From positions 6,140,501 to 6,204,500 of the forward strand of contig NC_135243.1 of assembly GCF_947623445.1 (NCBI RefSeq): a stretch of 64,000 nucleotides of DNA, given 5' to 3'. Under the pieces are notes generated by a model. The model was not told where the DNA came from. It searched no databases and worked only from the letters and a program-made list of their open reading frames with translations. The translations under genes and the position numbers were made by a program. This DNA is from Clavelina lepadiformis. Taxonomy: Eukaryota; Chordata; Ascidiacea; Aplousobranchia; Clavelinidae. Below are positions 12,546 through 25,200 of this stretch, piece by piece; the stretch's first letter is position 1; each line of letters opens with the position of its first letter.

Positions 12546-14400
12546 AATTACAATTATCCGTTACGTAAGCATACACAATAGGCCTATGCTATAGGCTTAT
12601 TTGTATTTTAGTTAAATAAAAAGTTGATTACTAATCAATCAAATAAAATGCAAAAGTATAGCCTAACTATATTTCGCTTTTGAACCCTATTTTTCAAACC
12701 ACATTTTTAAATACCTTTGTTATCAGTAGCACCTCCCTTCATAGTCTTTTATGATAATGCCCTGAAAACGTGCTCGACCTGCATTAACCCTATCCTAACC
12801 AGGCTCGCGAGTTTACAAAAAAACTAGGTGTGGCCGACCCCGCACACACATTTTCAATCGTTAATTACTAGAAAACTATACGTCGTAAACTGATCGGATT
12901 TTGACAGGTAAGTAGAAAAATCATCTGGCTTCCTGTATACATCATAATTGTAAAACTAAAGAAAGTGAATTTAGTGTAAATTAAGTATTTCTAAAAGTCA
13001 CACATTTCTAGAAATTCTTCTTGTTACGCCGCGCCCCCGCTGTGCGGAAAACCAGCTGACCGCGAGAAGAGAACGCAAGAGAATAGTTAGTCGAGTTATT
13101 GGTGCGTAAATGAGTAATACGCTTCAATGCGGAGAGCAGAGCAAAGCAGAGGAAAATTATGAAAATATCGCAATATCTCAAAAATTACAAAATCCAACTT
13201 TATCAAACAAACATAGACAGATAGCTGAACATTTTTTAGGAAAAGTCACCAAATTTCAAGTTTCTACAGCAAACAATGCAACTGTACGCCACGTTTTGCT
13301 ATGACTGTGTGCGGGAGAAGCCAAGCCTAGTTAGAATAGGGTAAAGGTAAAAGCAGCCGTGGTTTATTCGTTAGACGTTTGAACGTAACTCGCGATTAAG
13401 CTACTAAGGTTCGAAAATAAACCGCGGTACAGTGTCGTAGTAATTACTGCGATAAAGGCCTATCGTACATGTTGACTGTATCAGCGCGTGAGATGAAAAG
13501 TAGCAAAACTGAGTCGGAGTGTCGGACTATATGTTAAATAAAAGAACTGAAGAAAACGTGTTCGTATGAAAATCTGCGCTGGAAAGATGGCTAGGTGGAG
13601 TTTAGGAGAGATTTATTCGGGCAGTTTGTTCAGACTCCGTGAAGAAAATGATTATTCTGATACCTGCTCGCTAAAATACGTAAGAATATCGGATATAAAA
13701 ATGCTCGATTAATAAAATTGTGATGATAATATAAAATTGCTTGCAAATCGAATGCCGCATAGAATTCTTGTTTACGGAAATCGGCAAAGCAAAGCATTGC
13801 GTTACTCTCTGCTTATCGTATTAAGTCGTGCATGCCTGCATTGCGTGTGTTGTTGTTCATAGTTGTTCAATGCGTTACAGTCTACTAAGTTAACCCTAGA
13901 AAATGGTCGACTTTATTATGTAGCTGTCCCAATTTTTTATCTTGATGTATTCGTTCAATGAAGCTTCAAATATAATCAGAATATACAGTTGTCATTGTTG
14001 TGTAACCATTGTAGTGAGGTGGGTAAACCTTACAGGCTAAGGTACCATATACCACTTTTCATTACAAAATCAACTACGAACTGCGATGCTGATGAACTAT
14101 TTTGGCAAAACACCAGACTTCAGCACTTAGGTGTTAGCGCCAGCTTGCGGCGACTTGTCAAGCAAAACGACATCACAGGTTGGATTAAAAGTAAAACACA
14201 CGTTACACAACTGATCCATTTTCTTAAAAAAAGCAAACTTATTGGCGTACAAAATGCTATCTGAGTTATTCTTTGATGGCTAATAAAGTAATCACTAAAA
14301 CACAAAAAGATCAGAGGATATGCTACGTATTAAGCTCCACTAGCTTATAAGTTTTTTGATGGATAAAACCATTTATACAATAATAAACTCACTGAGTATA

Positions 14401-15073
14401 GAAAACATTTGTTTTGTAAATTTTTTGTCAAGTTTTATTATGTGTAAAAGCATGACATAAAGTAACACTGAAACCTCGTACATCTTGCACTAACAAATAA
14501 TAAAGCAGTTAATAAAAAGATAATCTACAGATATTAGCCTAATTATAAGCTGTGTAGACATACAAAACACAAAATACTTCTTATTAAAAAGGCCACTAAA
14601 TGTTTGGCCGGCTTCACATAAAATATATATCAAGGAAAGAATGAAATCCATACACACAGTTAACATCGACCATTTTGATCACATACAGTTCAGATCAAAT
14701 ACAAAACTAAAACTTACAATTGCATTTGGGTAAACAGAAATAGTTCATTAAAAATCAAAACTTAAACATATTGATTGTTATTTGATTTGCAAGATTACAA
14801 TGTACCAAAAATCTGAGGTAAAGCTTTTCAAATTGTGTTAATTTTGCCTTCCTGCAGCCAGTTACAATGCAGCTTCTCACACATAAAAATATGCACACTG
14901 CTGACAGAGTTGACACGGATATTCTATACTAAGTGTATGGCATTTATCGAAATTAAATTATCCTATAAAATCATTGAAGTTGTTAAGGCACTAAAGCTTC
15001 ATGCTAAAGATCACCAAATCATTAAACTTATCCAAGGGCATCTAGATTTCATCCACTCATTTATTTCTTCCAT
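14401..15073 (-). other. AT-rich stretch, probable TRIQK 3' untranslated region
   Basis: Lies directly downstream of the TRIQK stop on the minus strand. It contains several TTTATT motifs on the plus strand (AATAAA on minus), including ones at the stop itself and near 14434. No coding exon is seen, so how far the transcript runs is unknown. Confidence 0.4.
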
Positions 15074-15508
15074 TTATTTTTCAAATAAAAGAAAAACCAT
15101 GAGATATATTGTTGCCAGCAATACAAATATGGCGACCATGACAAGCAAAATCTCCTAAAAACACAGGTTACATTATACTTACCAATACCAGTACATTAGA
15201 TAACATTGGCATAAATATAGAAATATATACAACCTATAATCTTGGAATTTATTTGTATAAATAGCTAATCCCATTACCTTGACACCAATAGCAGACTGTT
15301 TGGCATCTGAAGTGTCTTTAATGGATTTTACTACTCCTTTGTTCCTTCGATATTCTTGCTTACCTAACAAAGTAAAACTAGTCGCAAACTTGCCATGGGC
15401 TTAGTTTAGTCGTAAGGAAGATAGTTACCATAACTGACATGACAACTTACCGATCTTTTTGCGGTAAATATCTATATTACTTCCTTTGTTAACATCTTTT
15501 CGTGCCAT
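15074..15508 (-). CDS. TRIQK: TRIQK, triple QxxK/R motif-containing membrane protein
   Basis: Three exons on the minus strand: 15451-15508, 15278-15363 and 15074-15154 (stop). Junction phases agree and give 74 aa; the vertebrate protein is slightly longer (86 aa). The first two exons match the family closely: YRKKIGKQEYRR in the position of the vertebrate YRKQIGKQDYKK block, then a KQSAIGVK segment before the helix. Exon 3 is almost entirely one hydrophobic helix (EILLVMVAIFVLLATIYLMV) ending in FEK. TRIQK is a small, conserved tail-anchored ER membrane protein of poorly known function. The start ATG sits in CCGCCATGG, a good initiation context. The gene is divergent from rhophilin, with 786 bp between start codons, so the two probably share a promoter region. 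The stop codon overlaps an AATAAA. Confidence 0.88.
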
Positions 15509-16294
15509 GGCGGCTTTATAATTCAATACGAACAATGCAAATGTCTAATAACTATAGAATTATAGAATTGGTTATCTGCAGAGCAACCAAGAAACAATAA
15601 AAAATCTACTTTAGACATACGTTAGCTAAAAGAAATATAGCAAAAAAGTATATCTAGCCTTACATTCAGTCTGATTCAGAGCAAATAGTCTAGGAATAGG
15701 CCTAGTACGGTTGGCTGTAGTTTTGGTTGACGCAAAAAACATAAAAGAAATCAAACTATCTGCAAAGCATAATTAAACAGGCAACCACTGCTACAACTGG
15801 GCCCGACAGAATCAATTGCTATAACATCAACACTCCTTCAAATGTATGCTGCACTGCTACAAATTCTTCTGTCTGACACGTCAAAAAAACCTTTTGGGGA
15901 CATACCCTTTGTTGTAATGGAAACTGCTTCAACGATTTATCGTAATGAGAAATTTTTATTTATTTAATTTTGTTATTTTTTCTGTCTAAACTTGTGATTA
16001 GAAAAAACAAATTATTTTGTATTAATTTTAAATACTTATTAAAGCCTATAAGTCAAGACCTATGTTTAACCAAATGTAAACTTACAACTGCTCACAGACA
16101 TCTTAAGGTAACAATCATCGCAAGATGTGTGCAGAAAAAAGGCAATGGCGTCTCTGGTAACCTATTTTTGTCCAAGCATTTATAGGAGAATGGCTAGATC
16201 GGCAAAGTGAGCTCATAGTGAGGTATGTTGTAACGCGTGTAGTGGAAAATTTGTCTTCATTGTTGCAAGTTTTTACAAGCACAACTATTAAGTT
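15509..16294. promoter_or_regulatory. divergent TRIQK / rhophilin intergenic region
   Basis: These 786 bp separate the start codons of two divergently transcribed genes, so both promoters must lie here or in upstream 5' exons. I see no clear TATA box or Inr that could be assigned. The open frame at 15970-16185 is a low-complexity chance frame. The bidirectional function is inferred from layout only. Confidence 0.45.
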
Positions 16295-19200
16295 ATGGAG
16301 GTTCTTACAAGCACATCACCACCACCACGCAGGGTAAGTGATTTTACCTAGTCCACTTGTATAAGTTTTTATTTAGATCAATTTCTGGTAAGATCTGTGT
16401 TTTGGGCGCGTGATTTAAACAAATAGGTCATAGAACAACAGGCCAATGTAGTGTTTTATTGTTTAGTTTTTTGTTTTTAAAAGAGAATTGAAGTAATTTC
16501 AAGCTGCAAATTGTTTGTAATTAATAAGTGGCACACTAGCCTCAATCTGAAAAGTATGACAGTTTTCGACAAGAAATTATGCGTACAAAGACGCAAAGTT
16601 TGGTATGATAGCGTGCACTGAAAGCTCAATTCTTTTTTCATTTATTATAGGCTAAATTGGCGTTCAAATAACCAGCCTTTCTTTGTTTATTTATTATAAA
16701 TCGACGTGAAGATAAAAACGTTTGGCGTGCATGTTGATGAACCTGAAGCGTGTAAATGCCACACTTTCAATTATGTCACTAGGCTATTAATAGTTAATTT
16801 TTATGATCAATGATATTTTTTTTGATTTTAGATTATATTTTTTAATTTTTAGATTTTATGTACTTTCTACTATTGTATTGTATTTTGTTTTTTACTTGTT
16901 TTGATCCACAGCAGTTCTTATTCTTACTAGGTGTAAAATTTTTTGTCGGCAACATGGTTTTGTATCAAAATAATTTTAACGGTACCGAAAAAATTTCCCA
17001 TAGTTTAGCTTAAGTATTTTATTTGTTATCTAACAGTAACACTGGAGTCAGTTTCAGTTTGCTTCACTAGTAAAGTTATTATGTAAAATATTTAAGTTTT
17101 TTAAATTTTTTTAGTATGATCTTAAGGGTACAAACTTGACACAAAGTGTATATTATTACATTTGTATATATGACGTAACCTTAATTTTAGTTAAAACATA
17201 AATGGTACATATTAAATGTGTATAGATATATATACTATCATTTTATTTTACAGGGCTGTAATCCCATCTTAGCTACTCAAAGAAGTAAACTTCAGAATCA
17301 AAGAGCCCTTCTTAATCAGAAATTGAGCAAACAAATGAGATTGAGAGCCGGCGCAGAAAATTTATTCAAGTAACTTCAAAATTAAACTGTTTTTACTTTT
17401 TTATTAATTGCGCTCAATTAATGTTTAAAACTTTAAACCTCTTATTTCAAAGTGCTATGACCATTATCAACCAACAGTTACTGATTTAATAATTTAATTT
17501 GTCAAATAAGTTAAAAAGTGCCTTAAATTTTTTTAATTTTTTGCTACATATATTATATATGGTTTGTTATGTCTACGTGAAACATGTTGAATTTTAAATT
17601 TTGATAAGCTTTAAAATTTGATATGTGTTTGGTATGAACGGTGACACATGCGTAAACTACGCAGATATTTCCAGTTCAAAAGCTTATAAACGCCAAGGTG
17701 TTTGATGAAAAAGCGTAGTGACGCAATGTGTTTGCTTAATCTTGGGAGAACGTCAGGGTGGTTATAGTGCGCTGTAAAGCGTCAGACTCAAGTCTGACTC
17801 AAACAATTACTCTTGATTGCGTTGCTGGGAAATTCATGTCTGTGTGTACACGTAGTATGAGTACAGTAACAATGTAAATAACTATGCGTCGCAATTAGCA
17901 CGTAATCATCCTAGTAAACATACCTTTCATTGTTGGATTTAATTAGAATCGTTTTCATAACAAGGAAACAATGCTTGTATATGCCAACAAATGATGTGCA
18001 GACAGCTTGTACAAATACTACGAAATATAGGCAATACATTATTAGTACTGCATGGGAAGCTTATGAACTGCTGTGTCAATTTTCTTGTTTTTTTTTGTAT
18101 TTATACATGTCATTTTAATTATCAAAATACGCATTGTTACTCGTTGCCATAACATTATTTTTTATGTTAATTCTTAGCTAAAACTTATCCAAACTTGTAC
18201 CTGCATGTTGCATTCAACTACCGGTAGGTTTCATTAACATCGCCTTGGGTGTGTACTTTTTGTTGCATACATAAACACTTAAAACAGTTTTTTTAAACTG
18301 CTGTTCAAGATAATAACGGGAACAATTTATTGAACTGCTTTCTGCATTGCCTCAGGCTAACCTGCTAACCAGCAATTTTGTTAGTGATCACAGTTCCTTG
18401 GTTTTTCTTTGTTAATAATAATAATAATAATAATATGTTGGTTGACAATGTTGTTATACAAAACTCTTTGCATGAAAACTAAACCTTTAAAATTTATTTC
18501 ACTTCTATTAGTACAGTGCACAGTTAACCAATGATTTCAGAGACAAAACTGGTTGATAAGATAACTTACAGCGGTTCGAAGGCATGAGTCATTTATTTGT
18601 AAAAGATTTAAGATTGTTCAAAGATTATCAAAAATATTTACTTAACTACAATGGAACTTTTTCTAAATTTATAAAGATCGTCCAACAGGTTTAACTTTTT
18701 CATCAGGGTTAATAAAGATTGGTTTTATAAAAATATTAGAAGTTTAAAACCTGACATGCTGGGAAGCAATAATAAACATTTACTCACTAAGTTATTTGCA
18801 GTCTTGCGCTATACTTATATATACTGGTATAGGTGTTGCATTCACTTTAAAGTCCACTGTCCAACACATTCAGTAGGAGACATTGAATGCTTTTTAAGTG
18901 ATCAGTCATTTCTATTATTGAAACAACAAATAACTCCCACACAAGAAAATGACCTTTCTGCCGATAGATTGAATGTAATCCATAATTGAGTCTTCTATCT
19001 TAAAAGTTGATTATAAACTGAGTCAATGAGAAAATTGTTTATGTTTATAACAATAGAACAGTGAAACTGGTCCATGTTGATAGTGGTCTCATTCATACAG
19101 ACCCTATTACGCTTGTTATAAACTACTCTGGTAATGTGGCTGAGTATATTGTTACTCACAGAGTTGGTAATTAATACTCATGAAGACAAGTTATAATCAC

Positions 19201-22200
19201 TAAGATTGTAAAATTGATCTGTCTTGGCAAAATTAAACGGTCTGTTTCAATCACATATCGCTCTTTAATGTAACTTGATGTATTGTTATGACAGATGGCA
19301 TACCACAATACACTACATTGTGAAATAGAATAAATATATATTTTCTTGGCCCTGTTCTTCTATTTTTTTTACTTGTTCATGTGTTTGTCTGTATCCTAGT
19401 AGTAATTGGGATAACATAATAGTATGGATTTGTTTTTGTTTTTAGTGCGACAAGCAATCCAAAAATCCGAGAAACAGTCGCGCTTGAGCTCAGTTTTGTC
19501 AATTCAAACTTACAACTTCTCAAAGAAGAACTGAGTGAAATAAATGCAAGCGTCGAACCTTATCAAAACAAAAGGTACTGTATATACTCCAAGTGCAATG
19601 GTGCTGTATTGAAGGTAGACAGTAAATCAAGAAGGCCTTTTATTTGTTTGTGATTGAAATTATTCAAGTACTGTGGTACAGGTTTCCTTTGATGTATTTT
19701 TTCAGTAAAGGTATTTTTAGCCACTCTATTTCTAAACCATGCCAAACTGCCCGAATCTGCCAAAGACCCCTTACCATCATTAAAGTGACATTATGTAATG
19801 AGCTGGAAGTTGTTTTAGCACCTCTTCAATGCACTTAGGCTAAGCATACTCTGTGCCTTGCCACTTTAACCACTATTCTAGCCAATTAAAGTTTTAAATA
19901 TTTACATTTTTGGGATGATCCAGGCTGTTCTATTTTTTATAACTTTGATTAATAGTGTGATTTATAGTATTAATAGTGTAAAAGTGTGGTTACTTCATCT
20001 CACATAGTAAATATTCAACGTTAAAAATATTTTTGGTATTAGTACAAAAGTAATACAATAAAATGCATTTTAGAAACAAACTGAAAAACTAACGGCAACT
20101 ATGTTTTCAATATACAGTGGGAAAACAGTCAGTATTCCTATGATTCCACTTGGATTAAAAGATACAAAAGATCTTGAGTTTGTGGAAGTTTTCCAGGTAA
20201 ATATGCAAATATATTTCCTGTACTTGTATGCCTGTACTTGTATGCCATTCACAATACAAGCGCAGTGTAATTATAGTTCTCTATATCATCAAGTTATTTT
20301 GCGTTTTTAGAACTACTTGTCAGAGCATTTTGGAGAAGACCCCACTAGTTACCATGATGAACTTGCCGACTTTGCAGACATGCGAACTTCCATACGGACG
20401 CCCTCTAGGACGTATGAAGGCGTCTCGTTGCTTCTTGAATATTACAACCAGTTGTATTTTCTTGAAAACCGTTTCTTCTCACCCCATCAACCACTGAAAG
20501 TTTATTTCCACTGGTGAGTGATGAATGAAATGGTAAACGCTTGTAAAGTAGCATTTTAATTGTATATATTTCTCAGTTTTGCGTTATATCCATCATTTTC
20601 ATATCTTATCTACTTGCAATCAATCTATATTTTTCTAACGATAGTGCTGTCCATTGAAGTGCGAATACAATCATTGGCAAATGCAGTCTAATCTAGTTAC
20701 ATGGCGTCCAGTTAATTTTTTTACTTGTTACATAATTTTGTTTTGGTGTTATGTCCATCATTTTCATATTTTCCCTCTCTATGCATACTATATACATGCA
20801 GCCAATCTATTTTTAATGTAATAGTACAGTGCAAATAGTTTGCAATTATGCACTCTAACCTAGTTACATGACATTCAATTTATAGAAACCTAATACGCAC
20901 AGTGACTGGTGTTTTTACAACCCTGTCATACAAAATTATTTATTATTTATATCAACAATTAACGTGATAAAATTTTCATCAGCAAATTACATGTAAATGT
21001 TGGCGTGAGTATTTGATGTAGATAACGTCGAATAACACCAGCATAAGATTCAGAGGCATGTTGGAATTTAATGTGCAAACAATTGAATTTTTTAAGGCGT
21101 ATAAATCTGATAGCTGTCATTGAACAAGGAATTCCTGTGTTTAACTTTGGTGGATAATCTCTCCTTTTACTACTCCCTCCTGAGCAAAAACCATTGTGAA
21201 GCTTTAAGGAATGTCTAGTGTAAACTTAGATTGCGCGACGTTTATCCAATCCAAATTTCCGCAGTGACCTTTGCGTGTAATTAATCAAACCACATCTTCA
21301 GCATCTTTTAAAACTTATCAAAATTTAACTTTTGCAATTCCATGAATATTTTTGTTTGTTCAGTTGTTATAAGCTGGTTTTAATGAAGTATATTTCATTA
21401 TTGAAACTGGTCAAGTCGAAATTACATCACAAACTACAGTAAATTTTTTCTGTATTTTGTTTGTTTTTGGAAATGATAAAAACACACACAGTCATGCCTA
21501 AGGTGTTGCTGCATAATTTCAAAAGAATTAGTGGTTTTGCGTGATACTATCATTAGTGGCTTAATCTAATTTTACAAAAATGCAGTTACCACCCGCACAA
21601 ATGCAAAAAAACAAGCGTGTAGAGATAAATGTGGTATCATTGTTGGATCAGGACAGATTTAAGTCTGTTGCATATGTTAGTTAACTGTATACTTCAGCGG
21701 TTAAAACTGCAATGAAACATGTTCAGTGAAAGCTTCAAATTGTGACAAACCCTTTCAACACAGGTACGACTCCATCACTGGTGTCCCATCCATGCAGCGT
21801 TCGGTATCGCTGGAGAAAGCCAGCATCCTCTTCAACATTGGAGCACTTTATTCCCAGGTTGCGACCAGAGCAGATAGAACACGGAAGAAAGGGGTGGATG
21901 TTGCTATAGATGCTTATCAAAGGGCGGCAGGTTTGTGAATATAAAATTAAAATTATGATTTGAATAATATTTATTGTTACAATTGCATTATCTATTACAG
22001 AACTATTATTTTAACTTAAATATCTAGTTTTCGTGGTCGTTTTTGATGTTTTATTGAACTTGGCACATATATCTTGTGATTGTGACAGTAACTGCTACAT
22101 AACCAAGCAATTAATATACAGAATATAATAACTCCTTATTTTATTTGTAGGTATTTTTAATTACCTGAGGACAAACTTCAGTAATGCCCCATGCCCTGAT

Positions 22201-25200
22201 TTAAGTCACTCATTTCTGAGTGCACTCACATATCTTATGCTTGCCCAAGCCCAAGAATGTGTTCTTGAGCTTAAAGTCCTGGGAGGATTTGAAATTCAGC
22301 TGGGAAAGTGCGCCTCCATTGCGCAAGAAGCAATGAAGGTAACGTTTTATTTCAATGGCTTTATGACTATTCATCAATATTGTATAACTATTCTAACAGA
22401 TTGTGAAACTTTGCTGTACAGTATATGTTATGTTTTTATAGGAGTTTTATTTATCTAGTTTAAAATAACACAATTGGGTAAGAGCTAAATATAACTTTGT
22501 CCGCACTTCAGTCATAGCTTTTATGTCTCTTGTTGATTTTACCGTTTTGTGTATTACAAACACCATTTTACACATTCAACTCTTGCAATAAACGCGTGGA
22601 AAATGTATTCTTACCAGTAATAAAACTGTTGTAGTGTGTGCAACATACGTTCTACCCAGTGTGTGAATTTTTCTCAGGAATGTTCAGTACGTTGTTGCAA
22701 CGTGGTTCAAGTAAGTTTTTATTGTTTTGTAGGTATCTGATAAGTACAGCTTGACCGAGAAATCTTTTAACGTTGAGTCGGTGAAGACATACGTCCCGTA
22801 TTCGTGGATAAACATGGTCCAAGTCAAATCCCACCACTACAGAGCCTTGTCTCATTATTACGCCGCTTTGGGTTTGCTGGATCAGCATGGTAATGTCATA
22901 GAATATGTTACATTTCCTGCGTTATGGCTTGCTTTACAATGTACATGCCTGTAGTTTAACAATGTAAATTGGGTCATCATGCGGATTATGTGACATTGGC
23001 CTTCTGGATTTTGTGTTGTGACTGTATGACAAAAATTGCTTAACTTAAACAGACTTGTATTTGCATATTAATTGACTTTTTAGTTATCTTAAACACGTAT
23101 AACAAAACAGCTGATTGTAATTTGCAATATTTTTGAGCAGCTGTTAACATTTTATAGCGGTGATGAAAAATTTATGCATTTATTTTCGTTTTCTCAAACA
23201 CTATCTTGCTAGAAAGCCGATCTTTTGTGTAGTTTGAGGCGTGTTCATGAAATATGCATATCTTTTACTGGCTTCTAGAGAGACCATCTGTTTGTTCAGC
23301 AATTGCACAGCATGATAACAAGCATAAACATTTATAAACAAAATTAGTCATTTTATTAAGAAGCGCTTTTTTGTCTTTCAAATAATTGGGTCGAAACAAT
23401 TAACGATTTCGTAATAATGCAGGAATTGTGTCGTTTTTGTATTTGCTTTAAAATCGCAAGTTGCATATTTTTCTAGTGGCTGCCGAACCAGTTGAAATTT
23501 CCAAACTATTATCAACGCTGTACGTGGAAGTGAAAGATGAAGGTATTCCTAAACCGGAAGACGCTGCAAAGAGGAAAGAAGATAGGAAGAGACTCGGTGA
23601 GCTGGGCAACTTTTTTTGCAAACCAGAAATATCAAGTTCATTCAGAATTATGTGAATTGTGATTATAGGACCTATATAATAAGTATAAGTAATAAGTATA
23701 CGATACTAAGTATAAGTTACTTATAGTATACTTATGATAAGTATAAGTATTCTATAAGTAACTTAAACATATGCAGATTCATATTTACGTTTGAGTAACT
23801 TACGTGTTTATATCTATATAGGAAAATCTCACTTACGCCAAGCCATCTTTCATCATGAAAGAGCTCTCCAGACGCACAGTCTGTGCAAATTAATGCGAAC
23901 AATCGACATACTGAAGGTTGATTATAAGTTTGTTTTCTAAATGTCTTTGTGTGTCATTATTAATAAGTTTGCTTCAAGTTCGAGATCTTACATACGAAAG
24001 CGACAAATAAGTGATATCTACAGGCTTGTCCATGGGAAATGTCCCATGGGATGGGATGGGATGGGACAGCACGAATTGCAATTCCCATGGCATTGAAAAT
24101 TTGCTAAATGAGCACAGTGACTCGGAATATGAGTACCAATGATAATAAATTGTCATAGATAGACAACTTTTCTGAACTTTAAAGTTAACAAAGTCAATAA
24201 ATTTTGTCGTTTTGTATCTCTCTTTGTACATGTAGTCAATTCTAATAGACATTAGACTTAAATTTCCATAAATTTAATAACATTTATTGAATTGTATTTT
24301 GATGGGATGGCATGGGATGGGATGGGACAGGCATGAATTGCTATGGGATGGGATGGGATGGGATGGGACAGAAAAAAATGTCCCATGGACAAGCCTGGAT
24401 ATCTACTGTTCGTAGATCACGTATCAGATTGCGTAAATCAGGCAAACATAACTTGTCCATATGTACGATTTCGCATGAACACACAACATATCTATGCGTG
24501 ACAATATTTACCACGGACTAGCCAAAAATATTTACCTGTTTCAGATATAGCCGTAGATGCTTCTGCACCACGTCTTGTATTTATTTGCGATCCTATGGTG
24601 ATAGGTTTTAGGCCTAAGCTGTTTGCTTAGACGTGTTGTTTTCTACTGAGCTCATTCGAATAGGTTTGATACGTTTTTTGACAATACTAAAACACGTCAT
24701 TGTTGTACACCGTGTTATTTTCTTTTTCTACAGGAATACCTTCAACACGCCCATAACCGGTCATTGTCAAAATTCGCTGAGGTTGATACCGAGGAGGATT
24801 TCTTCGCGCTGGTTGTTGCACCAAATATTTTTCGTAAGTCGCCTGAATTCTTTATGTGCGAAAAGTTTCTTGAAATTTTGCCTCTGTAAATGCTTGGGAG
24901 CTCGTACAGTGAAATGCGTGGATCCACTTATAGACGACAAATAAGTTATATTTTGAATCAGAGTGCAATTCATGGAACTAAATATTTAGATTTGGATAAA
25001 TAAGTAAATTATTCATATAGACTTCCAGTGACTATCCTAGTGCACTTAAACAACACAGAGGTATTAGGTTGAAAATATTTTAAACACCATCGGTTGTTTC
25101 ACATCCGCTGCTAAGTGCCATTATCAGATCGTAACTCATCAAGACCTACCGGAAAAAAGTGTTTTACCAACATACTTCGTAGGTCATGAGTCAAAAAAAT

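Larger units (their letters stand above)
6391..14400. other. 8-kb gene-free, repeat-rich stretch
   Basis: No exon series or recognisable protein was found on either strand. The contents listed separately are a near-identical 194-bp direct repeat (7408-7601 and 8357-8550), an R2 copy, a hAT-type MITE (9441-9776), a tRNA-like B box near 9913, an R1 copy, a GATGTGACA minisatellite (10797-10929), a run of TTATTAAAA motifs at 11505-11560 and a GAGCTCG/GACTTG-rich block at 12070-12545. A CpG-rich patch with many GACG motifs lies at 7620-7735. The 64-aa frame at 13110-13304 has no support. Confidence 0.6.

Noticed and set aside
13110..13304. 64-aa frame starting MSNTLQCGEQSKAEENYENI
   Set aside because: Protein-like start, but no partner exon, no recognised domain and no poly(A) signal; it lies in a repeat-rich region.
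13989..14264. 91-aa frame on the plus strand downstream of the gene-free region
   Set aside because: No ATG at its start, no splice sites and overlapped by a minus frame; no family resemblance.
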